Below are positions 9,501 through 17,824 of a DNA stretch of 64,000 nucleotides, piece after piece. The stretch lies in the NCBI RefSeq assembly GCF_021284765.1, contig NZ_CP089924.1:3552001-3616000 (forward strand). Reading direction: 5' to 3'. The DNA is from Lysobacter sp. 5GHs7-4 (lineage in GTDB: Bacteria > Pseudomonadota > Gammaproteobacteria > Xanthomonadales > Xanthomonadaceae). Every line of letters starts with the position of its first letter. Positions within the stretch are counted from its first letter, which is position 1. A program made the position numbers and the translations under genes. The notes below the pieces were generated by a model. It did no database searches. It was not told where the DNA came from and saw nothing but the letters and a program-made list of their open reading frames with translations.

Positions 9501-10412
9501 CGCGTTGTAGTTGGCCGCCGAGTTGAAGTTGTCCGACGCGATGGTGTACTTCCACAGGTCGCAGCCGGTCCCGCAGGCATTGGCGACGACCTGCCGCGCA
9601 CTCGTCTTGTAGCCCTGCGGCTGTCTCGCGGCCGCAGTGGTGGTACGCATGTAAAACGTGGCCGGGTAGTACTGCATATAGACTTCGGCGCCGCCGCCGC
9701 TCCAAGTCATACCGCCCGGACCGATGGCGACATCGCTGGCGGCGCCTACGCGGCGGACCTTGGTTCCTGCAGGAAGAAACATGCCATCGCGCACCGTGAA
9801 GATGTCCGCGGTGCTGTATCGGTCCGCCGCCAGGTTCACTGTGTCCGCGTTGCGCGGATCCATTTTGGTCGAAGAGACCGAAGCGTTTCCTTCGGGATTG
9901 AGCAGGCTGTAGTCGTACGGCAGCTTGGCCGGCGGCACGCTCGCCGCCAACCAAGGCTCGTAGGTCACATTGGGATCGAAATAGGCCGGATTGAAGTCCG
10001 GCGAGCGAGCCGCGCCGAACGAGTCGAGCGGCGGCAGGAGGCGCCACGCGCTCACTACGACGCCGCTCGCGTCGCGGGCACGGTTGCCCGCCATTACGTA
10101 GTAGTAGTCGCAAGCGCCGGTGGTGCGGGGCGTGGCGGCCGACGAGAAAATGCCGAAGGTCCTGCCATCGTCCGAACCGAAGCACACGGCTCCGTCCGGC
10201 CCCGGGAACAACGTCTGGAATGCCATGGATCGCGAATCGTCCACCGTCATCACGAACGCGGGCGGAACGCCCTCGCCGCCTAAGCTCAAGGGCGCCTGCG
10301 CGAGAACGCCCGCCCCCTGCGTGTCGACATTGGCGCCGGACAAGGGGGCCCGCAGGCCGAGTGCGACCAGACCGGTCGCGACGACGGTAAACAGTATGCG
10401 GTAGGTATTCAT
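6543..10412 (-). CDS. pilY1: PilY1-type pilus tip adhesin / assembly protein
   Basis: This 1289-residue exported protein has a signal peptide (residues 1-28). A von Willebrand A-like segment begins VMTVDDSRSMAF, with a DxSxS metal site near residues 58-62. The C-terminal half is a PilY1 beta-propeller with the segment DGYVDTVYGGDLHGNIWKFD, the calcium-binding loop region of the family. PilY1 caps the type IV pilus, controls retraction and can act in surface sensing and adhesion. It starts 11 bases after pilX and is followed by pilE, as in Pseudomonas. The size is normal for xanthomonads. Many cysteines sit in the N-terminal half, consistent with an extracellular location. Confidence 0.93.
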   Translation of the reverse strand: MNTYRILFTVVATGLVALGLRAPLSGANVDTQGAGVLAQAPLSLGGEGVPPAFVMTVDDSRSMAFQTLFPGPDGAVCFGSDDGRTFGIFSSAATPRTTGACDYYYVMAGNRARDASGVVVSAWRLLPPLDSFGAARSPDFNPAYFDPNVTYEPWLAASVPPAKLPYDYSLLNPEGNASVSSTKMDPRNADTVNLAADRYSTADIFTVRDGMFLPAGTKVRRVGAASDVAIGPGGMTWSGGGAEVYMQYYPATFYMRTTTAAARQPQGYKTSARQVVANACGTGCDLWKYTIASDNFNSAANYNAMLQNFANWFSYYGNRNRAMIAGMTRAMADVRNLRIGYFTINSFASYDDPATERVAMRDMSVLDDRRALYTSMLSLQASDTAQGTPNLQAVSAAAGQFVRTDAATGNSRGAPVQRACQKNAVLLFTDGYTNISTTTPATPGNVDGKMGAPFQDGYSNTMADIVSRYYLDVASGGVVPLRSDGGFALAGGAGQVPVPEECASASPSKKLDCERRLHLNFYGITLGARGTLFDPNQPKDPFVESPAWAGWQDGTPSTVDDIWHATINTRGEYVNAKAPADITAALRRVLAAVSTGASPSGSAGLSGARISSNSLSVEPFFESRNNGTDWYGRLRGSTVGVDKDGQVVLTRKWDVGESLPRTGRNLLFAASAGGSVNPTVRAFTAGNLKNVFARLCSDALAVCSELSATLLGVSEAEAVAYLAGQDSGEKKNGGKLRDRTTRLGDIVNSSPVVSSPTDNYGFTSLRGAKSSDYDPYDYAAYLKQKSARPTMVYVGANDGMLHGFRGDSGAETFGFIPDTSLGHMGNLLFPYDPDRKGDQIFQHRYYVDGPVTVSDAYAGSAWKTVLVGTAGAGGRGAFALDVTDPTSFSSGSVLWELNDKVSGAVGEQIGHVLGKPLIAPVRTAAGTQWKAIFGNGYGSKNGKASLFVVDLATGAASTIEVAETAGTGVPTDSNGLGNVVLLDRYSYDGSKFVAGSDGYVDTVYGGDLHGNIWKFDLRTNTPALGANQPLFTAKDAAGKRQPITGALNAVAGPSNGVMILFGTGSYSFGGDAENKDMQSAYGVVDRGVRITGARDTVLQQQVLSNDNSDGVREVTQNSVNFTGKSGWFLDLAVKTGTAAPVQAGERMVGRPRVQGGTFFFPTFEPTMAGSKNQALAGCAMGGTNWLYGLSALSGSAYMDSVRAGSPTATPSPAGSGAFELKTDSKGPVTDVDVMSAPPLSPLGEDATEDDIKARLAAQGQQCMRIIKAAGGPPLYKGGMCGRQSWRQVR

Positions 10413-10423
10413 GGCCGGGCCGC

Positions 10424-10918
10424 TCAAGGCAGGATGAAAATGGTGTCGACGACGGCATCGGAATTGGGCTGACCGGCGCGATCCCCGCGATAGACCGTGA
10501 CGCGAAAATTCGAGAACACTTTCTCGCTGGCGGGTGCGCCGCCGTAGACGCCGATGTCGTTCGCGGGCACGCAGGCATCGATGTTGACGATGCGCGGCAG
10601 CGGATCCTTCGCGTCGGATCGCTCGCTCGCAATGGCGGCCTGCGCGCCGAAGCCGACCGGATCGTAGTTGCCGCACTCGTCGTCAGGGTGCACCGAGGCG
10701 GGATCGCTGCGAATGGCGGCTTCGGCCTGCCTGGCCGCCGCTTCCGCGCGCTGAAAAGCCGCGTTGGTGGCTTGATAGCTGCTGGACATGCGCTCCTGCA
10801 TCGCAGCGATCTGCATGCCGGTGACGCCTAGCAGGGCCATGATGACCAGGAAGATCAGCGCCACGTAGAGGGCCGCGCCTCGTTGCTTGCGTGGACCGTG
10901 GAAGCCGGAACGATTCAT
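10424..10918 (-). CDS. pilX: Minor pilin assembly protein PilX
   Basis: The 164-residue protein starts MNRSGFHGPRKQRGAALYVA followed by a hydrophobic helix. This RGAALYVALIFLVIM-type N-terminus, with Ala-Leu instead of Phe-Thr and no Glu5, is typical of PilX/GspK-like minor pilins. The following PilX N-terminal region reads MQERMSSSYQATNAAFQRAE, also a family signature. It lies between pilW (12 bases before) and pilY1 (11 bases after). PilX is part of the priming complex that presents PilY1 at the tip. Confidence 0.9.
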   Translation of the reverse strand: MNRSGFHGPRKQRGAALYVALIFLVIMALLGVTGMQIAAMQERMSSSYQATNAAFQRAEAAARQAEAAIRSDPASVHPDDECGNYDPVGFGAQAAIASERSDAKDPLPRIVNIDACVPANDIGVYGGAPASEKVFSNFRVTVYRGDRAGQPNSDAVVDTIFILP

Positions 10919-10929
10919 GGCCTGTCTCC

Positions 10930-12195
10930 TCAGTTCTCGAACAGGCGGTTGCGCTGGGCCACGCTGGTTTCGTAGACCGACCGGTAGTAGCCGTCGTTCT
11001 GCGGATTCACCTGCGTTCCCAGCACCGACAATTGCTGGATCGCCGGATCGCGCTGCGCCGACACGGCGCCTTCGGAGCTGCGCATCACCAGTCCGATCTG
11101 AGCCAGGCCCACGCGGCGCCACAGCGCGGCGTTGGCGGCGCTGGGGTTGACCACGCCACCACCGATCTCATTGCCGGTCCAACTGGTGGTGATGTAGCCC
11201 GACGGCGGCTGACCGGCCGCGGTCACCCGGTCCTGCCCATACAGCAGTTGCAGGGACTCGACGCCTTCGACGAGTTCCTCCCGCACGGTGTCCAATGCGC
11301 CGGTCGATCCGCGCACGAAACGGGCGCGGAACAACGAGGGCGCACGGACGCCGGTGGCGCCGCTGCCCTCGCCGCGACCGACGTAATACACCACCACTTC
11401 GGCGCGGTAGAGCATGGTGCGGTGGAGGTCGTAAAGGTCCCGGTCGCCCATGAAATCGGACTGATTGAGCTGGCCACCGCCCGAAGCGACCGTGACGGTG
11501 CCGCTGCCGGCATCCACGGTGCCGGCAAACACGCTGGCGCGCAGGCAGTCGGACAGGCCGAACAGACCGCTGGCCGCCGTATCGGTGACCGTCTGCTTCC
11601 GGGCCGGAGCGATCGAGCCGGCACCGGACCCGGTATTGAACGCGGTGATGCCGGTGCTGTCCGGCGCGAAGTAGCGCATCACGACGATGTCGCTGTTCTG
11701 GACCGGCTGCAGCGCGACCAATTCGGCCGGCAAGGAAGGACTCCACTGGTTGGCGTTGCCTAGCGCGGGCTCGCCTTGGGCCAGCGTGACGGTGCTGCCC
11801 GGCGTAGTACCCAGCGCCTCGAAGCCCTGCAAACCGACGTCGAAGCGCAACGGATAAGGCGCCGCGGCGAAGTTGCCGGCCACGCGGTTGGCCTGGCTCA
11901 GAAACAGCAGGTTCAGACCGGCCTCGGCCGGACCCGGCGACAGCAGCAGCGCCGAATCGCTGACGCAGCCCAGGTGTCCCGCCATGCGCAGGTCGCGCTC
12001 CAGCGAGTCCATCGCGAAGCGTGCGTTCTCCTGCGCGCGCCCGATGCCTTCGGCCAGACGATAGGCCGCGCGCGATGCCGACATGACCTGCACCAGGCCC
12101 AGCATCAGCAGCATGCCGATCGCAAGCGCGACCATCAGTTCCACCAGCGACAGGCCGCGCTGCGCCTGCCCATGCTTGCGTGCTCGTGCGTTCAT
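10930..12195 (-). CDS. pilW: Minor pilin assembly protein PilW
   Basis: A 421-residue minor pilin with leader MNARARKHGQAQRG and the helix LSLVELMVALAIGMLLML; mature Glu5 is present. The LAEGIGRAQENARFAMDSLERDLRMAGHLG-type region after the helix is the usual PilW signature (only its character is described here). Its ATG overlaps the pilV stop as ATGA, so translation is coupled. PilV, PilW and PilX with FimU form the initiating complex of the pilus. Confidence 0.92.
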   Translation of the reverse strand: MNARARKHGQAQRGLSLVELMVALAIGMLLMLGLVQVMSASRAAYRLAEGIGRAQENARFAMDSLERDLRMAGHLGCVSDSALLLSPGPAEAGLNLLFLSQANRVAGNFAAAPYPLRFDVGLQGFEALGTTPGSTVTLAQGEPALGNANQWSPSLPAELVALQPVQNSDIVVMRYFAPDSTGITAFNTGSGAGSIAPARKQTVTDTAASGLFGLSDCLRASVFAGTVDAGSGTVTVASGGGQLNQSDFMGDRDLYDLHRTMLYRAEVVVYYVGRGEGSGATGVRAPSLFRARFVRGSTGALDTVREELVEGVESLQLLYGQDRVTAAGQPPSGYITTSWTGNEIGGGVVNPSAANAALWRRVGLAQIGLVMRSSEGAVSAQRDPAIQQLSVLGTQVNPQNDGYYRSVYETSVAQRNRLFEN

Positions 12196-12677
12196 AGCTG
12201 GCTGGTCACCGCGTAGATGGATTGGCCGGAGCCGCGGGTCGCGGGGTTGAGGTCGTCGCTCCAGCGCAGCGTCACCGTGACCTCATCGCCGTTGAAGGTC
12301 ACTTGGCCCTGCCCGCCCGGAAGGCCGGTGCTCACTTCGCAGCGCCACAGATCCATGCTGGCCTTGTAGTCGATCGTCGCGGCGCGCGCGCAGCCGTTCT
12401 TGTTGGCGCTGGCGGGGAAACTATCGAACGTCAGCGTGGCGTACTGCCGGGCGACCACGCGATGGGTGCGCATCATGTCCAGCACCTGATGCGACAGATC
12501 GACGGCCGTGGTGCGATGGTTGGCGCTCTGCGTATAGCGGATGTTGAGCGTCTGCAGGAAAGCCAGTCCGAGCAGGCCGAAGGCCAGCACCAACAGCGCG
12601 ATCAGCACCTCGATCAGGGAAAAGCCGGCGACGGAGCGCGCCATCGGCTGCCGGAGCCGCGAAATCGACCGGCTCAT
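12192..12677 (-). CDS. pilV: Minor pilin PilV
   Basis: The 161-residue protein has the leader MSRSISRLRQPMARSVAG and then FSLIEVLIALLVLAFGLLGL, the classical PilV signal with Glu5. The segment LDMMRTHRVVARQYA also fits PilV. It overlaps the upstream fimU stop and the downstream pilW start (both ATGA junctions), giving a tightly coupled operon. Confidence 0.92.
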   Translation of the reverse strand: MSRSISRLRQPMARSVAGFSLIEVLIALLVLAFGLLGLAFLQTLNIRYTQSANHRTTAVDLSHQVLDMMRTHRVVARQYATLTFDSFPASANKNGCARAATIDYKASMDLWRCEVSTGLPGGQGQVTFNGDEVTVTLRWSDDLNPATRGSGQSIYAVTSQL

Positions 12678-13204
12678 GCGCAATCCGCCTTCTGCACGCG
12701 TACCTGACCGGCACGCGTGACGGTGAGATTGCGTTGCCTGCCCGCGGCACCGGCCGCGCAATCGGCGGCATGGGCGCTGAATTGCGCGTTGACGGCCGGC
12801 GCGGTCATGCGGCCGCGGCGATCGAAGACGATGACCGGCACCGCTGCCGCGGCGGTCACGCGCAGTTGCGCCGGGTTGCCCTGAAAGTAGCGGATCGCCG
12901 GCTCGTCGTCGCCCTTGGCGCCGTCCTGGTTGGCGTCGTTCCACACCAGCCAGCCGGCGCTCCAATCGCCGCCGCAGACGGTACCGTCCGCGCTTGGGCA
13001 CATGCCACCGGCGCGTTTACTGCGAACGCCCTCGCTGCGCGCCAGATTGACCCCGGCGATCATCGAGTTGGAGGCCGCAGCCAGGCGGTTGGAGGCCAAA
13101 GCGGCCGAGAACGAGGGCCAGGCCAACGCCAGCAATATGCCCAGGATGGCGATGGCGATCATCAGTTCCATCAAGGTGAAGCCATCCGATCGCGTCGTAG
13201 CCAT
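12674..13204 (-). CDS. fimU: GspH/FimT-type minor pseudopilin (FimU position)
   Basis: First gene of the minor-pilin operon. The 176-residue product has a short leader MATTRSDG, the helix FTLMELMIAIAILGILLALA with Glu5, and a GspH/FimT domain (region ARSEGVRSKRAGGMCPSADG). The WSAGWLVWNDANQDG motif is typical of FimT/FimU proteins. Four or more cysteines suggest disulfides. I chose the ATG at 13204 because it gives the expected leader and has a GGAAGG-like ribosome site; longer versions add unrelated residues. The symbol fimU rests on operon position, since FimT and FimU are hard to tell apart by sequence. Confidence 0.88.
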   Translation of the reverse strand: MATTRSDGFTLMELMIAIAILGILLALAWPSFSAALASNRLAAASNSMIAGVNLARSEGVRSKRAGGMCPSADGTVCGGDWSAGWLVWNDANQDGAKGDDEPAIRYFQGNPAQLRVTAAAAVPVIVFDRRGRMTAPAVNAQFSAHAADCAAGAAGRQRNLTVTRAGQVRVQKADCA

Positions 13205-13570
13205 ACCCTTCCCCGCCCGGACATGCGCAGCCCGAATCCGGCGCGATCCTATCCAGCCAAGCGCATGCACCACGAAGCTTTTTGCGACCAAAGGCATGCC
13301 GCGGGGAGCGAACGGCGACCGCTCCACCAGCACTACAAAACCATTGCGTAAAACTGGTGATAAATAGCCACAAGAGCGCTTTTTTTCGCAGTTTTGCGCA
13401 CTATTTGAATCAAACACTCACCACGAAGGCACTTACAAAATGCCTTGAAGCCGTAAGCCACCGCCTCCATTCGATCGAGCCGAATTCCTACTCGGCATCG
13501 CGTCGTTTCCCGACGGCGCGACTGCGCGGTCGCGGGAAACACTAAGCATCCCTTTCCAGGAATACGGCGC
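13205..13570. promoter_or_regulatory. AT-rich divergent promoter region between two FimT/FimU genes
   Basis: About 365 bases separate the minus-strand minor-pilin operon from the plus-strand fimT-like gene. The middle (about 13330-13450) is clearly AT-rich compared with the rest of the window, with runs of A and T such as GCTTTTTTTCGC near 13377-13388. It most likely holds both promoters. I cannot place defined -35/-10 boxes or a sigma-54 site with confidence. Confidence 0.45.
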
Positions 13571-14098
13571 ATGCACCGTTCGCAAGGATTCACCCTTATC
13601 GACGCGATACTCGGGCTCATCGTTCTTTCGTTAGTACTTGCCCTGACCGTCCCCACCGTCGTGCGAGCGAGCGCCCGCGTACGCATGGGCGATGTCGCCG
13701 CGTCCATGACCGAAACCTTCCTCACCTCGACCCGGCTGGCGGTGACCACCGGCAGCGCCATGGTGGTATGCCCGGTGACCGAACGCGGCGACTGCCAGGA
13801 AGGCACGGACTGGAGCCGCGGCTGGCTGGTGTACGCGGACATAGACGGCGATCGCCGCCACGGCGGCCCGGATACGGTGGTCCATCGCGCCTCGCCGCCC
13901 ACCGGAGGCCTGCGCCTGTACAGCACGCAGGGCCGGGACCGCCTGGTGTTTCAGACCGACGGCGGCAACGAGGGCAGCAACGCCTCCTTCACGGTCTGTT
14001 CGCCCGATATCGGCGAAATCGGCGTACTGGTCCTGTCCAATGCGGGCCGATTCCGCTTCGCCGAGCATGACGAGCCGCTGGGCCGCCCCTGTCCGTAA
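13571..14098 (+). CDS. Second GspH/FimT-like pseudopilin
   Basis: The 175-residue product has a very short leader MHRSQG, then FTLIDAILGLIVLSLVLALT and a FimT-type domain with the family's CPVTERGDC and WSRGWLVYADIDGD segments. Mature residue 5 is Asp, not the almost invariant Glu needed for N-methylation and registration in the fibre, so it may be a specialised subunit. It is transcribed away from the main pilin operon and ends well before corC. Cysteine pairs resemble those of fimU at 12674-13204, so it may be an old duplicate. Confidence 0.82.
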   Translation: MHRSQGFTLIDAILGLIVLSLVLALTVPTVVRASARVRMGDVAASMTETFLTSTRLAVTTGSAMVVCPVTERGDCQEGTDWSRGWLVYADIDGDRRHGGPDTVVHRASPPTGGLRLYSTQGRDRLVFQTDGGNEGSNASFTVCSPDIGEIGVLVLSNAGRFRFAEHDEPLGRPCP

Positions 14099-14278
14099 CG
14101 GCGGTCCGGAGCCCAGCCCGCCAAGCCGGACCGGAGAGTGCCTCGGAACCCCGCCCCACAGCGCTCATCGCCTGGGGGCCTGGGGGCCCGCCCGCCAGTC
14201 GCCTCCCGAGCCGCGGCCGGGTATCCGGGTTAGACTGACGGTCTCGCCCTGCCCCCAAGGGCCTAATGCACGCATCGC

Positions 14279-15142
14279 ATGTCCGAGGACGACAGTAGTC
14301 AACACAGCGAACATCCGGAGAAACGACGCTCCTGGCTGGAGCGGATCAGCTCGGCGCTGTCCGGCGAACCTACCACTCGTGAAGACCTGGTCGAGCTGCT
14401 GCGCGACGCCCAGGCCGATGGGCTGATCGCCGCCGATACCCTGCGCATGATGGAAGGCGCGATCGCCGTGTCCGACCTCACCGTGGGCGACGTGATGATT
14501 CCGCGCTCGCAGATGGTGGTGCTGCCGGCCGACGGTAAGTTCCTGGACCTGATGAAGCAGGTGGTCGAATCCGGCCACTCGCGCTTCCCGGTGCACGGCG
14601 ACGACAAGGACGAGATCCTCGGCGTGCTGTTGGCCAAGGACCTGTTGCGCGGCGTGGTCGCCGACAACGGACCCGGCAGCATCCACGAGCTGCTGCGTCC
14701 GGCGGTGCTGATACCCGAGTCCAAGCGCCTGGACGTGCTGCTGCGCGAGTTCCGCCAGTCGCGCAACCACATGGCGATCGTGATCGACGAGCACGGCGGC
14801 GTCGCCGGCCTGCTGACCATCGAGGACGTGCTGGAACAGATCGTCGGCGAGATCGACGACGAGCACGACGACGCCGAAGATCCCAACGCACTGATCGCGG
14901 CCCAGGCCGACGGCCAGTACGTGGTCGACGCGCTGACGCCGATCGCCGATTTCAACGAACGTTTCGGCGCCGATTTCGACGACGACGAGTACGACACCAT
15001 CGGCGGCCTGGTCACGGCCGCGATCGGACACCTGCCCGAGGCCGGCGAGGAACTCACGCTGGGTCGCTTCGTGTTCCGCGTCGCCAGCGCCGATGCGCGC
15101 CGCGTGCACGCCTTCCACGTCGGCGTGCTGGGCAAGGATTGA
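14279..15142 (+). CDS. corC: CorC/HlyC-type transporter-associated protein
   Basis: The 287-residue cytosolic protein has an acidic N-terminus, a CBS-domain pair (about residues 60-190, beginning TVGDVMIPRSQMVVL) and a C-terminal CorC_HlyC domain (about 205-285, DALTPIADFNERFG). CorC has been linked to magnesium/cobalt efflux, and the homologues genetically connect to YbeY and Lnt. In most gammaproteobacteria it directly follows ybeY; here about 12.6 kb of other genes lie between. The start codon is close after an unremarkable leader and I see no strong ribosome site. Confidence 0.92.
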   Translation: MSEDDSSQHSEHPEKRRSWLERISSALSGEPTTREDLVELLRDAQADGLIAADTLRMMEGAIAVSDLTVGDVMIPRSQMVVLPADGKFLDLMKQVVESGHSRFPVHGDDKDEILGVLLAKDLLRGVVADNGPGSIHELLRPAVLIPESKRLDVLLREFRQSRNHMAIVIDEHGGVAGLLTIEDVLEQIVGEIDDEHDDAEDPNALIAAQADGQYVVDALTPIADFNERFGADFDDDEYDTIGGLVTAAIGHLPEAGEELTLGRFVFRVASADARRVHAFHVGVLGKD

Positions 15143-15235
15143 GCACGGCGGGTGCCGCTCGCGGCGTCGCCCGCTCGCGGTCGGGCCGACTCGCCCACCG
15201 ATTCGGTCATATCCGCACGGACGTCGCCGCTTAGA

Positions 15236-16519
15236 ATGGCCCGACCCGACGACCGGCTGCCTGCCTTGAATTCGATACGCCGCGCCCTGCTCCGCTTGTC
15301 CGCCACTGCCGCGCTGTGGCTGTGCATCGCCGCCGCGTACGCGCAAGCCCTGGACGCGACCGGACCCGCACCGCTGGACACCGCGACGCCGACGCCCGCC
15401 GCGACCGTTCACGCCGCGGCACCGCCGCGCATCGGCATGGCCACCATGCAGCCCGGCGAGATTTTCTGGGAGCGCTTCGGCCACGACTCGATCGTGGTCC
15501 TGGACCCCGTCACCGGCGCGGCGACCTCGTACAACTTCGGCTTCTTCGATCCGGAAGCGCCGGACTTCATCGCCCGCTTCGTGCGCAACGACATGCGCTA
15601 CCGCCTGGCCGCGTTGCCGCTGGAGCAGGACCTGGCGCTATACCGCGAGGAAGGCCGCGGCGTATCGATCCAGTGGCTGGACCTGGACGACGACCAGGCG
15701 CGCACGCTGGCCGCGACCCTGGCCGAGAACGCCAAGCCCGAGAACGCCTACTACCGCTACCAGTACTTCGACGACAACTGCGCCACCCGCGTACGCGACG
15801 CCATCGACCGCGCGCTCGGCGGCGCCTTGCGGCGCCAGATCGAGAGCCGCTCGCACGGCAGTACGTTCCGCAGCGAAGCGGTGCGGCTGGCCTCGCCGGC
15901 GCCGTGGATGTGGCTGGGTTTCGACATCGGCCTGGGGCCGTCGGCCGACCTGCCGCTGCCGGTGTGGAAGGAGTCGTACGTGCCGATGCGCCTGGCCGCG
16001 GCCCTGCGCGAGAGCAAGAACACCCAGGGCCGGCCGCTGGTGCTGTCCGAGCAGCAGATCCTGCCGCATCGGATCGCGCCCGAGCCGCCGGACATGCCGA
16101 TCAACTGGGTGCCGTGGGCCTTGTCGGGCATCGTGCTGGGCCTGGCCCTGGCCTGGCTGGGCCGCCGCCGTCCACGCGTGTTGGCGGCGATCGCGCTGCC
16201 GCTGTGGACGCTGTGCGGCGTGCTGTCGGCGCTGATGCTGTTCATCTGGTTCGGCACCCAACACACCTACGGCTGGGCCAACCAGAACCTGCTGCTGTTC
16301 AATCCGCTGTGCTGGCTGCTGTGGCTGGGCGGCTGGCGCGTGCTGCGCGGGCGCGAGGCCGGCCCCTGGTTCGGGCGTTTGCTGGGCGTGGTGGTGGCCT
16401 GCGCGGTGCTGGCGCTGTTCGCGCACTGGCTGCCGGTGCAGCCGCAGCGCAACGTGCACTGGATCAGCCTGCTGCTGCCGCTGCACCTGGGCCTTTGGCT
16501 GGGATTCCGCGGGCGCTGA
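15236..16519 (+). CDS. DUF4105 (Lnb-like) membrane protein
   Basis: With the ATG at 15236 the product has 427 residues. A hydrophobic segment (about 17-36) may be a signal or anchor. The periplasmic N-terminal domain has the DUF4105 motif FGHDSIVV (His83) and DDNCATR (Cys182), a His/Cys pair shared with the N-terminal domain of lacto-N-biosidase-like and NlpC-related proteins. The C-terminal third has several membrane segments (VLGLALAWL, LMLFIWFG, VVVACAVLALFAHW and others). The family is widespread in Gram-negatives and its activity is not firmly known; the His/Cys pair suggests a hydrolase or acyl-transfer reaction. It lies between two cation-linked genes. Confidence 0.85.
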   Translation: MARPDDRLPALNSIRRALLRLSATAALWLCIAAAYAQALDATGPAPLDTATPTPAATVHAAAPPRIGMATMQPGEIFWERFGHDSIVVLDPVTGAATSYNFGFFDPEAPDFIARFVRNDMRYRLAALPLEQDLALYREEGRGVSIQWLDLDDDQARTLAATLAENAKPENAYYRYQYFDDNCATRVRDAIDRALGGALRRQIESRSHGSTFRSEAVRLASPAPWMWLGFDIGLGPSADLPLPVWKESYVPMRLAAALRESKNTQGRPLVLSEQQILPHRIAPEPPDMPINWVPWALSGIVLGLALAWLGRRRPRVLAAIALPLWTLCGVLSALMLFIWFGTQHTYGWANQNLLLFNPLCWLLWLGGWRVLRGREAGPWFGRLLGVVVACAVLALFAHWLPVQPQRNVHWISLLLPLHLGLWLGFRGR

Positions 16520-16561
16520 GCACGCGCGCGCGGCTTGCCCGCCAAGCCGCGCACGGGCACG

Positions 16562-17563
16562 ATGCGAGCGATGAAAGACCCTAACCTGCCCCAATGCGTG
16601 ATCAACTGCGCGGCCTACAGCCGCGAAGGCGTGCGCACAGACATCAGCCTGGACCGCATCAGCGACGTGCTGGCGGTGGACGACGGCAGTTTCGTCTGGG
16701 TCGGCCTGTACGAGCCCGACGAAGGCATCCTGGAAAAACTGCAGGAAGAATTCTGCCTGCACGATCTGGCCATCGAGGACGCGCACAACGCGCACCAGCG
16801 CCCCAAGATCGAAACCTACGGCAATTCGCTGTTCATCGTCGTGCACACCGCGCAGAGCGTGGACAGCCATATCCGTTTCGGCGAGACCCACCTGTTCGTG
16901 GGCCCGCGCTACCTGGTCACCGTGCGCCACGGCGCCTCCAGCAGCTACGCCGCCGCGCGCCTGCGGCTGGAGCGCGAATCCGAGGAACTGCGCCACGGGC
17001 CGGCCTCGGCGCTGTACGTGGTGCTGGACATGGTGGTCGACAACTTCACGCCCATCGTCGACGAGTTCAGCCAGGAGCTCAACGAGCTGGAGAAGGACGT
17101 CTTCGCCGACGACTTCCGCAAGGGCACGGTCGAAAAACTCTACGACCTCAAGCGCGAGCTGACCCGCCTGCGCATGGCGGTGGCGCCGCTGCAGGACATT
17201 CTCGGCCAGCTCGCACGCTCGCGCAGCGCGCTGATCGACGAGGAAAGCCAGCTCTATTTCCGCGACGTGCTCGACCATGCGGTGCGCATCAACGAAACCA
17301 CCGACACCTTGCGCGAGATGCTGACCGCGGCGATGAGCGTCAACCTGTCGCTGGTGACCATCCGCCAGGGCGAGATCGTCAAGCGCCTGGCCGGCTGGGC
17401 CTCGCTGCTGGCCGCGCCGACCCTGATCGCCAGCTGGTACGGCATGAACTTCGTGCACATGCCGGAACTGGCCGGCGAACACAGCTACTGGATCCTGATC
17501 GGTGTGACGGTGGTGATCTGCATCGTGCTGTTCGGGTTCCTGCGACGCGCGAAGTGGCTATAG
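16562..17563 (+). CDS. corA: CorA-family magnesium/cobalt channel
   Basis: A large soluble alpha/beta and coiled-helix domain (about residues 10-270) is followed by two membrane helices. The selectivity motif YGMNF ends the first helix (in IASWYGMNFVHMP), and the C-terminus RRAKWL is the basic end seen in CorA. The fit is to the CorA superfamily, possibly the branch without an extended coiled neck. ATGs at 16562 and 16571 are both possible and neither has a strong ribosome site. The family transports Mg2+ (also Co2+ and Ni2+) passively. It lies 42 bases after the DUF4105 gene. Confidence 0.88.
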   Translation: MRAMKDPNLPQCVINCAAYSREGVRTDISLDRISDVLAVDDGSFVWVGLYEPDEGILEKLQEEFCLHDLAIEDAHNAHQRPKIETYGNSLFIVVHTAQSVDSHIRFGETHLFVGPRYLVTVRHGASSSYAAARLRLERESEELRHGPASALYVVLDMVVDNFTPIVDEFSQELNELEKDVFADDFRKGTVEKLYDLKRELTRLRMAVAPLQDILGQLARSRSALIDEESQLYFRDVLDHAVRINETTDTLREMLTAAMSVNLSLVTIRQGEIVKRLAGWASLLAAPTLIASWYGMNFVHMPELAGEHSYWILIGVTVVICIVLFGFLRRAKWL

Positions 17564-17584
17564 CGGCGGGGCTCTAACCGCTTC

Positions 17585-17659
17585 GGGGCAGGAGCGGCGC
17601 AAGCCGCGACCACGCAGCTCCGGCCACGACGCGGTCGCGGCTCACGCCGCTCCTACCCC
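17585..17659. repeat. Large palindromic REP (GTAG type)
   Basis: Two 27-base arms (17585-17611 and 17633-17659) are complementary at 24 of 27 positions around a 21-base centre, forming a long hairpin. The right arm read on the minus strand begins GGGGTAGGAGCGGCG, containing GTAG. This resembles abundant intergenic palindromes of Xanthomonas, Stenotrophomonas and Lysobacter, thought to be moved by RAYT transposases. It lies just after corA and could end or stabilise its mRNA. Confidence 0.8.
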
Positions 17660-17703
17660 AAAGCCGCGCGTGTCGGCGACGCTCGTCGCCGGATCCCCAC
17701 ACC

Positions 17704-17741
17704 CGTCATTCCGGCGAACGCCGGAACCCATTTTGATCTCG
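17704..17741. repeat. Short dispersed repeat with perfect hairpin
   Basis: The core TTCCGGCGAACGCCGGAA (17709-17726) is a perfect palindrome with a two-base loop, preceded by CGTCA and followed by CCCATTTTGATCTCG. This CATTCCGGCGAACGCCGG element recurs in intergenic DNA of many proteobacteria. It directly follows the GTAG palindrome and precedes cstA. Confidence 0.65.
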
Positions 17742-17824
17742 CTTCCTCCGACACGACGGCGCGACGACCAGCCCGGCGCCGCCACGACCGCGTCGCAACC
17801 ATGAACAGCCGCCGACACCGGCCC

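Noticed and set aside
7179..10283. 1034-residue plus-strand open frame opposite pilY1
   Set aside because: Shadow of pilY1; no family motif and typical mirror-frame composition.
13377..13388. T-run as a terminator for fimU or the 13571 gene
   Set aside because: There is no hairpin before it on either strand, and it lies between divergent genes, so a promoter region is more likely.
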